The notes under the pieces were generated by a model. That model saw only the letters and a program-made list of their open reading frames with translations, had not been told where the DNA came from and did no database searches. Shown here one piece after another: positions 46,483 through 58,940 of a stretch of 64,000 nucleotides of DNA (the first letter of the stretch is position 1; each line of letters begins with the position of its first letter). Source of the DNA: Hypomyces perniciosus (taxonomy: Eukaryota; Ascomycota; Sordariomycetes; Hypocreales; Hypocreaceae); assembly GCA_008477525.1 (NCBI GenBank), contig SPDT01000007.1, positions 2,728,001-2,792,000 on the forward strand. Direction: 5' to 3'. The position numbers were made by a program, and so were the translations under genes.

Positions 46483-46868
46483 TCTCTTGCAGCATGCCTA
46501 GGCGTTAATCATGGAACTGACCATGCCTCCCTACCTCTGACTGTGTTAGGGAACAGTGATCCTTTTCCACGTATTCAATGTTCCATTTAAAGCATTGCAA
46601 GGATTTTCTCTAAATGCAGATAATTTAGGCATGACGTCGTTGCTAGGCGATAGAGCCTTGGTGGAGTCTTTACCCGACCAATAGCCGTAGCCTATACCGG
46701 GATTAGACTGTCCCTAAGCTTATCACCAAAAAAAAGTAGATGGATATACTACCTTGTCACTCACCGAAAACCCTCCAACACCGTTGGACGAAAAAAGTTC
46801 TGCATTCACATCTCACATCGAGAAACAACAAATTCATCACTCACTCTGGTCAGAAAGATCCTTTCAAA

Positions 46869-47591
46869 ATGCCTAGCTCATTACAGAAGACCCGCAAGCA
46901 AATCTCCAAGAAGCGCAACGGAGAGGTGAATGCCTTGCATGCAAAATCAAGAGACTCAATGCGATTACACAAGGCCAGTGTAAGAGATCAGAGATTGGAT
47001 AAACTCGCCGCTGCCAGGAGTAAGAAGGAACAGCCCATAAGTGAGCCTTGTCTCGTCTTTTCAATTTCATCCTTGACGCTCACATTTTTCTTAGTTGATC
47101 GCGTGGCCTTCTTCCAACAAGGCATGCGTGAGAAGGGTGGTGATGATGCGCTTGAAGTGGCTGCAATCCAGGAGCTGATACATACGTGAGCACCGACCTC
47201 TCTCCCCCTCTCTCTTGTATATTCATGGGCCGATGCTGACGGTGTAGGTGAAATAAGATTCGTCCATCAATATGACGAGGAATATGACTCGCTCAAAAAG
47301 ACTCGTCGTTCTGGCCGACCGCCTAGTGCGAAAGAGGACTTGCTCAGGATAAAGATTTCTGCACTCGAGGATGAGTACAACAAAGGCTTCTGTAAGTTTC
47401 GCCTTTGAATATTCGGAATTCTTGGTACTGACACTCGTTGAGTACTGCCCGATATGACCTCCACGGACAGCGTCGGGCTCTTGGAGCGGTGGGAAGGATC
47501 CTGGTCTTACCTCGCCACAATTCCCTGGATCAAAGTGACTGCTGCCGGCGGCGTCCGCAAGTCCGAGTTGCCATCTAAAGGTATTAATTGA
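46869..47591 (+). CDS. tma16: Translation machinery-associated protein 16
   Basis: Exons 46869-47040, 47095-47185, 47258-47391 and 47443-47591 join in phase to 181 residues (yeast Tma16 is 178). The N-terminus is very basic (MPSSLQKTRKQISKKRNGEV, HAKSRDSMRLHKASVRDQRLDKL), as in proteins bound to pre-60S particles. Later blocks are VDRVAFFQQGM and YDEEYDSLKKTRRSGRPPS, with a C-terminal MTSTDSVGLLERWEGSWSYL. Known to associate with 60S ribosome precursors in yeast. Exon 3 uses the acceptor AAATAAG at 47251-47257; the nearer TAG would introduce a stop. Confidence 0.85.
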
Positions 47592-48364
47592 GCGGACTTT
47601 GAGTCTCAAGATGCAGCCATTGGACTCATGTAGCCAGGGGGTTTGCCGCTCTAAACAGGCCCATCACTCTGTGGCAGTGAACCGGCCATATCACATCTAT
47701 ACCTCCGTGTTAAAGGGTACTAAATTCGACAGGCACTTCGATTTCCACCTTCCAGGGCCGGGGTCTCTGGGGCAGTTGCTCCCTAGATGAGCTTTTCAAG
47801 ACAACTATGAAGTCTGTGAGGCGGCATGAAAACGACCGCGCGGCTGTGATTATATTTTTGACGCCTCCTGTTTTCCGATGAAGTGGCTGAAGGATCAGAT
47901 ATACGTCACGCTGGGTTTTCCGTTTACATCTTTCATTATGTTGCTCCGGGCGCGTGCCGCCGACTTCAGCAGTCATGAATGATGCCCTATGTCTATTGAT
48001 GAGATATTATCCTGTATGAACATGACCGTATACGATCAAATAGGCTTGGGAGAAGTACACCCTCAATTCTAAAGGGCCTGGACTCAATGATACCCGTTTT
48101 TCCAATTCTAAATTTATTGAATTCATTGGCTGTCTTCCATCACCATGTCCCTTGAAGAAATGTGATAGGTTTCGAGTTTCGAGTATCTGGCACGCCTGAG
48201 TCACGTGTTTGTGTGGGATGCCTGACCAAAGACTCAAGACTGGTGGTTCCACTAAGACTAAAAATTTCAGAGGGACAGAAGCTCTTGGACATCTGGGCTC
48301 CATCACTTCTCACGACACTTCACACCTCCATCACCACAACCACCATTCCCCCTCACAATTCAAA
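47592..48364. other. Intergenic between tma16 and mam33
   Basis: Tandem arrangement; promoter and CA-rich 5' leader of mam33 at the right end. No gene seen. Confidence 0.6.
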
Positions 48365-49285
48365 ATGCTCTCCATCAGAACCATTGCGCGATCTGCGCCC
48401 CGGACGGTCAGCCGCCTGACTGGCACTTCTCTGCGCCAATCCGCCATTGCCCGTTCCAGCGCCTTCATCAAGCCCTCGACCCTCAGCGCACTGCGACCAG
48501 CTCGGGCTGTCGCTTTCTCAACTACCGTGTCCCGCAACAAGGCCGCCAGCAATGAGACTGACGAGGAGCTCTTGGCAAAGCTCGAGAGCGAGATCCAGAT
48601 TGAGGAGGATATCAAGGCCAATGAGCAGCAGCCCGCCAGCATCAAGGACTTTTTGGACAACAGCCCATTTGAGCTCACTGATACTCCCGGCCAGGAGGTT
48701 ATCAAGCTCACCCGATCCTACAACGACGAGAAGTCAGTTTAGCCCGTGTTGTTCCCCTAGAATTTGGAGGAAAGTCAAGTCAACTTACACCACTGCAGGA
48801 TCACTGTCACCTTCTCTGTCTCAGATCTCAACAACTTCGATCCCTTCAGTGAGGAGGACATCGAAGAGGAACAAGACTTCACCGAAGAGGGCAAACCCAT
48901 CAACGAGGCCGAGGACGCCGAAGGTGGCAACACTCCCATCAACCTCACCATCATCATCGAGAAGCCCGGCAAGTCTGCTGGTGCGCTCAACATCGACGCC
49001 CAAACCCACGACGGCAACATCGTCGTCGAGAACATGTACTTCTACGAGGATGCCAAGGTCGCGCGTATCGACAACCCCGAAGCCGCCCAAAAGCGCGCCG
49101 ATATCTACCCCGGCCCGCAGTTCGGAAGCCTTGACGAGGATCTGCAGATCCTGACTGAGCGCTTCCTCGAGGAGCGTGGCATTAACCAGGCCTTGGCCGT
49201 CTTTGCGCCTGAATATGTGGATTTCAAGGAGCAGAAGGAGTACCTCCGGTGGTTGAACAACGTCAAGACGTTTGTAGAGGCTTAA
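48365..49285 (+). CDS. mam33: Mitochondrial acidic matrix protein MAM33 (p32/C1QBP family)
   Basis: Exons 48365-48732 and 48799-49285 join in phase to 284 residues. The first 55 residues are a strong mitochondrial presequence (MLSIRTIARSAPRTVSRL, then AVAFSTTVSRNKAAS). The mature part has the family pattern: helical ETDEELLAKLESEIQIEED, then strands (VIKLTRSYNDEKITVTFSVSDL), a very acidic insert, INLTIIIEKPGKSAGALN, and a C-terminal helix pair ending LRWLNNVKTFVEA. p32-family proteins form doughnut-shaped trimers in the matrix; yeast Mam33 supports mitochondrial translation. Family identification is firm; the detailed role here is inferred. Confidence 0.95.
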
Positions 49286-49894
49286 GCGAAGCAATGATGA
49301 GAAGGAAAAAAAAACCAGAGCATTCTTGTTTATGAAAAAAAGCACACAATTAATGACGGTGCCGGGTCAGGGACCAAAAATCGGAGGGAATAGGGGGTTC
49401 GATTCGGCGAATGTCTTAAAATGGGAAATGTCTTCACTCTTGTACAATATAGTAGGCCACACGCTGCCATGTAAACGACGATAATAACGAATATGAACTT
49501 TCGTTAATGATGCATACATTTACATCTAACCCATGACCATTTCTCTGTATGTTTGTGAGATTACATAGACGCTTCGCAAGCAAAAGTGAGAGAAGATATT
49601 AGATTCCTCTTGTATAACTCCCACAACTCCCAGTTGATAGATAGTCAGCGAGCCAAAAACTCGTGTATAAAAATTCGGCAAACGTAGCCATCAACGATAT
49701 GAAAGTCTATCCCAAATATGTGCCAGTAGTGTCCGAAACACACACAATCTATGCCATGCCACGTAATCGCTTGGTATATCGTCAACCCCAAGGCCAACGC
49801 CTCTTTCCATCCCACCACATCCGTGTCTCGTCATCCTCGTCATTGTAATCATCATCATTGAAGAGCGGAATCAAGACCAAGACGGCCTCGATAT
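49286..49894. other. Convergent intergenic region
   Basis: 3' flanks of mam33 and the oxysterol-binding protein gene; no gene seen. Confidence 0.6.
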
Positions 49895-51625
49895 CTACAG
49901 AACGCCTTCAAGATCCCACTCACCTTTCTGGGCCCTCTCAAGCACCAGTTTCCCCTTGTCGGTGAGGTCAGGCTTACCGCCGTTACCGACAACGTGCTCG
50001 AAGAAAATGGGTTGCCACGTCTCACCCGTCTGTTCACGCTGGCGGGCCTTCTCGCGCTGAGCCTCCTCGAGCTCAACCTTGACCTGGGTGGCCTTGGAGA
50101 ACTGCTTGGCGAGAATGGCCGTGGTGACACCGGACCAGAGGCGCAGCGACTCGTTGGTCAGCATCTGGTCCTCAGGAGGGAGGAGCTTGGGGGCGACGTT
50201 TAAGGGGGTAATGTCGATAATGACATGCTGCTCCTCCAGAGGGACGGATTTCTACAAGAAAGTAAAAAAGTTAGACATGTGGATGTTTCACAATTGATTA
50301 CTAGCATTGGTTGATCTGCAAGACATACCACTGGTCTGGGACCCAAGGTGAAAACAACCTTTTCTCTCCACGGGCCGTTGAGTCTAGCCAAGACATCCTC
50401 TTCAGGAACGTCCTGCACCCGAGTCTTGGTGTCGTTCTCTGGGTCATACTTGAAGATGACACCGTCGATCTTGTTGGTTGTCCGGCCCAACCAGCCTTCC
50501 TCGACATAGTGCAGAATGACCTTGATCTTCGTCTTCGGGCAGGTTATGTACGCCATTTCACTGACCGAGACACTCAAGCTACCTCGCAGGAGACCACCCA
50601 GATGGGCCGCTGGGTGCGTCAGCTGGTACGTCTCACCATCGCGGTTGTCTAATGTGATGAAAATGCCCATGTTATGCTCGCCAGGCAGAACCTTGACGGA
50701 TGTGCCGGTAAACTTGGCACTGATCTGATCGAAGCCCCTGGCTGTGATACACTTTTCGGGGCAGGTAACATAGAAGGCGCTGACTGGCGGGTGGTGCGAC
50801 GTCTGTTCAGTCAGATAGGAGATGCGCACTAACGGGGTGTTGTTGACAGGTGTGCCATGTTGAGGGACCGTCAGCGACACGGAAGAGGCATTCATTTCGT
50901 TCTTGACGGCCGCCTTCAGGCCCGCCGCGGCTCCTTTTACTGAACTGGAGCTGGAACCAGGAGTTTGAAGATCGACAGTGTTTATCCTTGGCGCATTATC
51001 CTCAGTCTCCCAGTTACACTGCAAGAAAGCCCACAGAGTCAGCTATCTATCGGTACCGAATTTCGAACGTCGCAGAACCATGCTGGAGGGGCTCACTCTG
51101 AAGAACTCGCCGAGACACGAGTTGTACGGCTTGCAAGGCCTTCCCTTGGCATATTTGAGATCCTTGGTCAGCCAGAAGCGGACAACCTCGAGCATTCGAT
51201 CGAGGGGCTCCTCGGAGGTGCCTATGGCGACAAACGCATTGGGGGCATCAATGTAGCTCCAGTACTCGAGGTTTGGTCGTGGTTCCAGGAGCTGAGAGGG
51301 AAGAGAGAATCGGACGGCAGCAAGGTCAGAGACTCCAATGAATCTGTCCCCAGCAAAGGCATCGTCAGTACACGCTTTATCGGCACGGGCAAGAAAAATG
51401 TCATGATCGCCGTAGCCCCACCAGGCCTTACCGCCGGTTTTCGCCTCAGAAACAGAGACTCCTTTGGACGGCTGCGGGCATAACTGGCGACAATTCATAG
51501 TGTAAACAAGACGTGTATCGGACCTCATACCTCTTGAGAATGCCGAGGAATGTCCGCAGTTTGGAGCCCTCGCTTTGGTTTTCCTCTGCTGGCTCGACAG
51601 TTGCTGGCGGCGTTGATGACGACAT
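49895..51625 (-). CDS. Oxysterol-binding protein-related protein (Osh/Kes1-like)
   Basis: Exons 51625-51531, 51343-51097, 51018-50329 and 50251-49895 join in phase to 462 residues, similar to Kes1/Osh4 (434), with no PH or ankyrin domain. The ORD opens LRTFLGILKRFIGVSDLAAVRFSLPSQ (in two exons) and contains the signature EQTSHHPP (185-192), whose two His bind the PI4P headgroup in Osh4. YEKxW-type regions and KGKLVLERAQKGEW-like C-terminal helices follow. A Ser/Ala-rich insert of about 50 residues (125-175) precedes the signature and is absent from Kes1. Likely exchanges sterol for PI4P between ER and Golgi or plasma membrane. Intron 1 is 187 nt, longer than its neighbours. Confidence 0.94.
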
Positions 51626-54600
51626 TGTTGGTGGACGAGGAATTCAGACAAGAAGGCGGCTGTGAGCTCGAGCCGCTTCAGCGGGGTAATGGGGCGGGAA
51701 GTTGAAAAATTCGATGATGAAAAGAAGATGATAGACAAGCAACAAAAACCACAGGCCAAAAGGGTCAAGGCTTCTCCCGCCCGTCTACCGGAGATGCGCA
51801 GGACGCAGTTTGTTGAAAGGTGGTGAAGGTGGTGGAAATACCTGAGCCGCCTTGTAGGTGCTGCAGGTGCTGTATTAGGTGCTGTATTAACATTAACTGC
51901 GCCCCAAGTTGAGCCTTGGCCTTGACAAGTGGGTGTGGCGGGGAGACGTGCGTCAGTAGGCACTGTTTTATCCAGGGCCTCTCAATCTTCAATCCAATAA
52001 AATCGCACCTCAGCACCACGCCAAGTTCCCAAGCCGCGGGCTGTCTGTCTCGTGACTGCTGTACTGTACTCGTAGACACGAGAGCACACAAGACGTGGAT
52101 GGTGAGGTGAAGGAGGAAGAAAAGAGCGGAAAAGCAGCAAAACAGACTGGCCATCTTCAGGCACTGCGCCGTTCTGGTTCTCTTTTAATTACTCTTATCA
52201 GTTTCAGAGCCCCCTCCCCCAGGCTATCGTCAATCTTAAGCGCTTGGCCCTGCTTTTGCCCGGACTAAGACGAGAGGGAGATTGTGACAGACCAATCATC
52301 AGCGCACATGGCCAAGGCTCTGGCTCTGGATGCCATTGCAACGAATTGCGGCGCGGAGAGTGGAAAAGGGGCACGAGTCCATTCCATACTCCGGAGACAT
52401 AGACATTAGTAGTATTGAGATTTCATAGCCACATGATTTCCGTCTCCGTCATAGCCCCCCGCTGGGTGAGAACAATGTCGGCGACGTCTGGACTGAACAT
52501 CGTGAATACCTTATGTAAAGGCAAAGTGGGGGTCGGGAAAGCACAAAAAGGCATGCCCTGCGAAAATCACCTGCATCATGTGTAATGCTTGCCTCCAGGA
52601 GGTTTGCGCTGGACGGCTGTATGCGGAGGGGTAATATCGATTGAGTGATTGGTGTTGCGGACCTTGAGGGCTTAGACTGGCATAAACAATAACAATAACA
52701 ACAACAACATTCGTTCATCCAACATTTCGGAACGACCCGTACTGCTTCATCGCGACGACAAGGTTCTATCCGGGGCTCTTGGAACAGGAACGTGGAGATA
52801 GACCAGCGCCACCCAACAGTTTGTCACGAAAAGGTCAGCAACGATATCCATAAATTCCGCCCACCTTGTGTGAAAGCTAGGAATAATGGCCGGGTTAAGA
52901 ATGAAAGGTAAAGAAGGAAAAAGTAATTTATTGTTCTTATTCATAGTGTTGATACTACCATCTCCTCCTCCTACTCCCTCACTACCAAAATTGTACGGTT
53001 TCGGCCCGTCCAGAGGAGCTTTCAAAAGTTATTTCTCCGTTAGCTCAGCAGGAAACTTCCATTCCAGAACAAACTTGTCCATTCACAGCTCGGCCACAGG
53101 TATCTCGTAAACCGTCAAAACAACGTCTTCCAGCGAACCCGAGATGAGGATGTTTACGATTAGACATGGTGAACAATGTGCATCAAGTATGATGAATCGA
53201 TCACATTCGGGGAAACAGAAGCAGTCATGAAGATTGACGAATCAACAAGTCAAGCATTTGTTTCGGAAGCATCCTAATGACGCTTTGGTTGAAGCAGAAC
53301 ACCAAAACCTGTAGGCCATCCAGGTGTAACGGTGAAACCCGCAAGCTCAAGGAAATACCGAGGTCGCGATTGCTACATCGAAGGACAGAGGCAGATGGCT
53401 GGTGAGGTGTGCTCTCCTAGACGCATCGTGTTGAGTTCGACCGCATGAAGGATGTCGCCGATGAATCCGCGGTCCTGGCTGTGTATGTCGTATAGACCTC
53501 ACGTGCCCTAGACACCTTGAGGGCTGCCAGTCAACATAATTCGGGGAGCCCGTTGCCAGGATCTTCGAATGGTGACTAGTCAGCGTCAAGTTCCGTGACT
53601 ATAGAGGAGCGTTACGCCCGCTGGGTCTGTACCTGGCATAAGGCCAACGTGATGTCATGGCACACTATGGATCAATGATCGCTACTGTGATCTTCAACGA
53701 CTGACCAGAACAAGTACATACCTACGGCACTTGCCACGATGGTGCTGACACCCCTGAGAGAGAGACCGTTGATGGGTGGGACTAGATGCTCAGATGTGTC
53801 CAAACTGCCTTTTGGCGGCGGAACGAATGCGTGTTGCTTCTTCTACGAAGGATGTAGAGTTGGCAAAGAGTTAATTTTGGGAGGGTGCTCCATGGTGTTC
53901 CATAGGTAGCGTCTAGATTGGCATCTAGTTGCACATTAGCCCGGTTTCGTGTAAGGCTCTTGTCGACTCAAAGCATAGCTGGTTCCAGAATGTATTGCTT
54001 GCTTGCTTGGAAGAGAACGGGAAGGGCCCGTACTTCGCACAGCATCGGCATGTTGTGGACGGCCCAATCATGTGATGGAGGCTGAACAATAATACTATTA
54101 CGAGTAGTAGTAGTACTACTGCTACTTGCAAGGTAACAATGCGATTACCGCACAGAGTTTGAAGGGAGTGTAAAGAAGACAGGTGAAGCTTTTAGCCCTA
54201 ACAGAAACCGGACTCTCCGTTTTTGCGATCATCGGAAGGCTTCTTGATAGACAGACCCAGAACGCGCGTGCTCAACGTCAACTGTACGTAGCACGCGCAC
54301 ATCACAGATTCTGAGAAGAAGCAGTGACATAATCTCGACCCAATTCTGCGGGCAGAATGCTGAAAAGCAGGCTCGTGACGGACTGGTGTTGATTGTTGAT
54401 CCTGGAAGTTGGAAGCCAGAGGAGGGAGGTGTGTAACACACGGATTTGAATCGAGGTTAGCGCCGGAAAACGAAGCCCGGGGTATGTGGCCATAGCTTCC
54501 GTGCTCTTATCGATTGGCTGTTAGGCCCAAAGTGTACGAATAACGGAGTACTACCTTAGTACCTATATCACCTGCAAGTATTATTGGCTTAGTGCTGCCA

Positions 54601-55760
54601 CAAAACTTGGTTGAACCGCAACTGGACGGACCAGTTTGTCCGAAGAGGATCGATCACGTACTCGTATTAGCGAGTACTACTCCGTAGTAGTATTGGAAAG
54701 GGAGAGAGGCAAGACATATATCCAAGGTCATTTAAGCTACCGCGGCTTAAAATGAAGGTTTCACTCTTTATCGGAATTCAGATAATTCGGACGCCGTACG
54801 AAGTACTACTACTCCATAGAGTGGTTTTTACATTAGTACCTAGTGCTTAGCACTATTCGGAATGCATATCATACATGCCTAGCCTCGAGTTCGAACCTAA
54901 TTTTGAGTGTCTTTGCTGCCAAAACCGTATTGGCCAGTGGACGAAAAAACCTTGTATGAAGTGCCCGTTCATTGTCTCCCTCCCGTGAGACGAGACACTA
55001 TCTTTCTGCAACTTGCAAATTTCTTGCACCAATCGCCAACATGCCGGAGGCATCGAGCCACTCAGATGCAACGACCGGGGGTAGGGATATGTACATAGGC
55101 TAATTGGCTGAGAGCGGCTTCGTTTCAGACATGTGTAAGAGGTATGATAGGCCATCCCTACATGGCATTTTGAGTGAGGCAAAAACCTTCCCGACCCGAG
55201 ACTAGCAGTTGGAGATCCCCCATATTTGGTTGCGAACCATTGCGCCTTGCGCACCGTCACTATGATGGGCAGCCCGTTTCATTCCCGGCAAGTGGGCGGC
55301 TGTGTTTCTCCCTCCGATGCGCGGAACCTGCGGAGGAATGGGCTCACGCCGACTTGGAAGCCATGTTCTCTGCTTGACATACGGAGTATATGGATACATA
55401 CTCGTAGGCATGTTGTGTAACACAGCTCTGTGCATTTGTGCCCGCAAACGCCGTGTCTCTCTTCTCCTACTTTCTGCCGTCCTCGTATCGGGAGTTGCCA
55501 ACGGAGGAGAGGAATTGGTGCTTGTTCCCAAAACTTGGCCAGCCATTTGAGGGAGCAGAACACACCCTGATGGCATAGCACATGTCGTGCCCGCGTTTCG
55601 GCCGAGCAACCAGAAAAAAACTCTCCTCCCCAACAAAGAACTCTTAGCTTGTGAACGAATCGAAGCCGGCGGGAACTCTCACAGCCAGCCAGGAGGAGAG
55701 GAGAGGGGAGGAGAGGGGGGATAGGAGGATGGTTTGGCCTCCAGCCCGCCAAGGCGGCGT

Positions 55761-55814
55761 GCTAAGAGCACTAAGAGCACTAAAAGCACTAAAAGCACTA
55801 AAAGCACTAAAAGC
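55761..55814. repeat. 9-bp tandem repeat, six units
   Basis: ACTAAAAGC-type units; the first two read GCTAAGAGC and ACTAAGAGC, the last four are identical. The preceding 60 bases are a purine-rich GAGGAG run. Confidence 0.85.
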
Positions 55815-56044
55815 AAGGAACTGCATGTCCAGAAGCGAAGAGGGGCTGGTGGGGACTGTGGGGTACGTATAGCTACCGCCCCCGCTACTTCCGGGCCTAG
55901 CCACCCCTAACTCCCCTTTGCATCGAGATCGATCGCCCTACGAAGCATCCGATTCCATCGAACCTTGCTCACGACCACTCGGATCGAGTCGAACGAAGCT
56001 TGTGCCAATGGATGGACTGCTGGGCAACTGGGCAACTGGGAAAG

Positions 56045-56068
56045 TGCCTGCCTGCCTGCCTGCCTGTC
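56045..56068. repeat. (TGCC)n tetranucleotide repeat
   Basis: Five TGCC units followed by TGTC, in the promoter region of the 368-residue protein. Confidence 0.8.
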
Positions 56069-56178
56069 TGTGTGGCCTTTTGGCTTGGGGCCTTTTGGTA
56101 GGGACACACCTCCGGCTCCGGGGATAAGCTTTGGGTATGATGTAAACAGACAGACCACTACTCTGCTCTGCTCCTCTT

Positions 56179-56184
56179 TATATA
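56179..56184 (+). promoter_or_regulatory. TATA element upstream of the 368-residue gene
   Basis: TATATA within CTTTATATACTCC, about 290 bp before the proposed ATG. Confidence 0.4.
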
Positions 56185-56472
56185 CTCCATGCTTCTCCCA
56201 CACATACGCGCGACCTTTCTTCGGGATCGCTTACAGTCGCGTTCAGGATCCAAAGGAGCGAGGCTATTGATTAATTGATTGATCGATTGATTGATACGTA
56301 TAGCGCCTCTCACGCCACATCTCCAAGTCCCCCCCATTCAATAAACTTACCCGATCATCGCGCACTCCACCACAGAAATTCAAAAGCTTGTCTGTCGGCC
56401 CCTACCGCACCCTCAAAAGCAACAACACATAAAAGCCAGCTCTTTGCCCAGGTTCATTGAACATCGGGAAAT

Positions 56473-57700
56473 ATGCCTAAAAGATCATTCGACATCGGAG
56501 TAGCGGATACACCAGGGGATTGCACAATGCCAGCGGATAAGGTCCAGCGCAAGGTACGTTGCCTCATTAACACCCCCCCCCCCATTCACAGATAGACAGC
56601 CTTTGCGCTCACTATCCGTCGCTTCATTTTTTTCATGGACTTTTCATAGAAAAACCCGCTGACAACCACTGTAGACAGAACGCTCCCATGAGGAGAACCA
56701 AGAGCGCGCTTACGTCGCCGCCTCACGGCGTGCCGACCGAAGCATTGAAGCTCGAGTACAGTCCGCCAGAATGGCCAGTGAGATTCACAAGAAGCGCACG
56801 GGCAAGGGCTTCCGCATCACCGAAGAGATCGTCATGAGAGAGGAGATGTATGAGGAGGAAGACGATGATTTGCCACGCTCATATAGGCTGCTCGGCCCCC
56901 AGTTGCAAACCGCTTCACAAGACATGAACCTGAGAGTTGAGGAGTATCTCAACAACACACTTGCCATGAGAAGCTTCCTGGCAGGTAACAGCCAACAGTG
57001 GCGAGAGAATGAAATCAACAAGCTGTTTGACCAGTCTTTTCCCAATGCCCAGCGACAAGCTCAACAGCTCTCTCAACATCTTCCAGGACATTACCCCATG
57101 CACCATGGAGCACATGGTATGGGCAGCTTACCACAAAGCCCTGCTGTTGCGCCTAACTTTCCTCCAGTCAACTATCACCCCGGGCCACACTACCATGACC
57201 GCAGCCAATCAATACCAACCAGTTTACCGACCAATCTACCATCCAGTCTACCAGCCGGTCTACCAGTCAGTTCTCCAACCGAATTCACCCACCGCGACGA
57301 ATCGCAATCACCCTATATCGCGACACCAATGTCCGGACTAGAGACGATGAGGACACGTGCGAGCCTCAGCAGTGATGGAACCATGGCCCCCAACACCCCG
57401 ATAGACTTAGGGTCCAGCCCCTCCGTCTTCACGACAGAGCTTCCCGGGGATGCTAAGGGGCTCATGATCAATCCATTATATGATAACCCGGATTGGATGA
57501 ACCCAAGCATGCCTTTTGATGCCTCCGAGATACCCGAGCCAATGAAGATGGAGACTTCCCAACATCTGTTTCAGCCAATGTATTACCAGAATGGCGTGGC
57601 ACAGCCTGTGAATTTGGACTCGTTGGGCTATGCTTCAACCCCTATAGAGGAAAATTGGACTGCCTTTATTGACGAGGCTGCGTGGGGCAACGATCAATAA
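56473..57700 (+). CDS. Uncharacterised fungal protein, possible nuclear regulator
   Basis: Exons 56473-56553 and 56675-57700 join phase 0 to 368 residues. Residues about 28-95 form the most distinctive block: a basic, helix-favouring stretch (AASRRADRSIEARVQSARMA, then EIHKKRTGKGFRIT) followed by an acidic EEMYEEEDDDLP. I have the impression this block recurs in many Pezizomycotina proteins, but it has no function I can name. The rest is disordered, rich in Pro, Ser, Gln and Met, with a four-residue xxLP repeat (57219-57278) and a C-terminal acidic/aromatic part (PDWMNPSMPFDASE, WTAFIDEAAWG) of activation-domain character. A transcription-related role is inference only. There is no leucine zipper or zinc cluster. 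Confidence 0.7.
57219..57278 (+). repeat. 12-bp coding tandem repeat
   Basis: Five degenerate 12-bp units (consensus CCAGTCTACCAG) that encode the xxLP repeat of the 368-residue protein. Confidence 0.75.
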
Positions 57701-58940
57701 CCCAGGACTACAAAACTCGACAATCCCCACTCGATTCTTCGAGGCCCATTCGTTTTTCCTTCATCTTTGCATAATATTTCTCTTCCTTCACGTTAGCAAC
57801 GTGCCTGTTGTGATACGGATTTTCTCCTTCGAATACCATTAATACGCAGGAATCGGACCAGATACCCGGAGGCCGGTAGTGAGTTTAGGGAGTTTGGGAG
57901 GTTCTGGAGTCTGCAAGTTTATACAGTGACAGGGAAAAAAGTGTCACACTACCAGTACTTATGGAATTGGAGCTGAGTTGGCTTTCAAAAATCTCTGGTT
58001 CTTGGTTGTCTTGTACCGTTTGCCTTCCGCCAACACAGGTCAGGATAAGCTTACACCACGTCCGCTCGACACGAACCACACACACGCACACACGCACACA
58101 ACGCATTCCTTCCCTTGTTTTGTACTGGCAAATGGATTTTGACGAGGACAGCGAAAGGAAACTAAAAAGCGAGGGAACAATCATGAGATTTTTGGAAGGA
58201 AAAAGAGGCTCCGTACTGGACATGGTTGTCACAGGGATGATCAGGCATAAGGGAGAGATATGTACATTAGCGAACACAAATAATTCTAGGACACAATAGT
58301 AATTAATGCAACTCGAAGTTCGAAACAGCTTGTGTGGCCATAATATGGAAGATCGCGGTGCGTACAATACTACAAGTTGCCTAGAAATAGAGGTGATTGA
58401 AGCTGATCAGGAGCAGGTGACTTGTCCCGTGCAAAGGCAGAAAGACGGCAAGAGCAGAAGATCTTGCTGCCACTCAAAGCTTCACCTCAACAACATTTTT
58501 TTTTTTTTTTGGCTTTCTTTGCTCTTCATCTGTTCAACCCGATTTTTGCTCTAAACCATTTCATCTACGAAGTACTTGTCTGCTTTCTCTCCTTTCCATT
58601 AATCCTAGTCTTCAATTTCCTCCCTTTCTGCGCACCATTACTAGCAGCGATATGCAACATATTTCTAGCGACCGAAGATTCTGCTTATGGTGAGATGACT
58701 GGCAAATCAACTTTGGGGGAGCATGGGTACTAACCTGGATTGCGTAGGGGATATCATTGAAACTCGTACTTCTACCGGGTATTGCAGCGTTTGCACAGCG
58801 AGCTTGCCATAGTGGCTAATTCCATGCCTAGCAGGACGATCATCTTTCGTCAGCTTTATCCAGCATGGTACTGCACACATTGCTCTTCGCATGTTACAAG
58901 ACAACAAACAGTTCGTACTTGCGAGTAATAATGCCGTTGA
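57701..58940. other. Convergent intergenic region
   Basis: 3' flanks of the 368-residue gene and the following minus-strand gene. Contains a CA-rich run near 58075-58100, a T-run at 58497-58510 and a TACGAAGTAC motif at 58566-58575. No gene supported. Confidence 0.55.

Larger units (their letters stand above)
45548..46868. promoter_or_regulatory. Divergent promoter region exo1 / tma16
   Basis: 1.3 kb between start codons. Contains a GCGC inverted repeat (46078-46099), a hairpin (46173-46197) and a 16-bp palindrome (46467-46482). The minus-strand ORFs at 45489-46110 have no protein character. Confidence 0.5.
51626..56472. other. 4.8-kb intergenic region without a supported gene
   Basis: The largest gene-free stretch. 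The left end is the OSBP promoter and the right end the leader of the 368-residue protein (TATATA near 56179). In between are dispersed palindrome motifs (54541-54552, 54668-54690, 54797-54806, 55380-55389), AGTAGTACTACT runs (54100-54122), a 9-bp tandem (55761-55814) and a TGCC tetranucleotide repeat (56045-56068). ORFs to 157 codons look random. Confidence 0.55.

Noticed and set aside
52886..53110. Possible 74-residue protein with a hydrophobic segment
   Set aside because: The hydrophobic run is short and followed by low-complexity Pro; no promoter or splice evidence.
54884..54900. TTCGAA-containing sequence as a tRNA T-loop
   Set aside because: The flanking bases do not pair as a T-stem and no cloverleaf can be drawn.
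55202..55752. Overlapping 144- and 157-codon minus-strand ORFs
   Set aside because: Two frames over the same DNA with Arg/Cys/Pro-rich composition, typical of GC-rich non-coding sequence.
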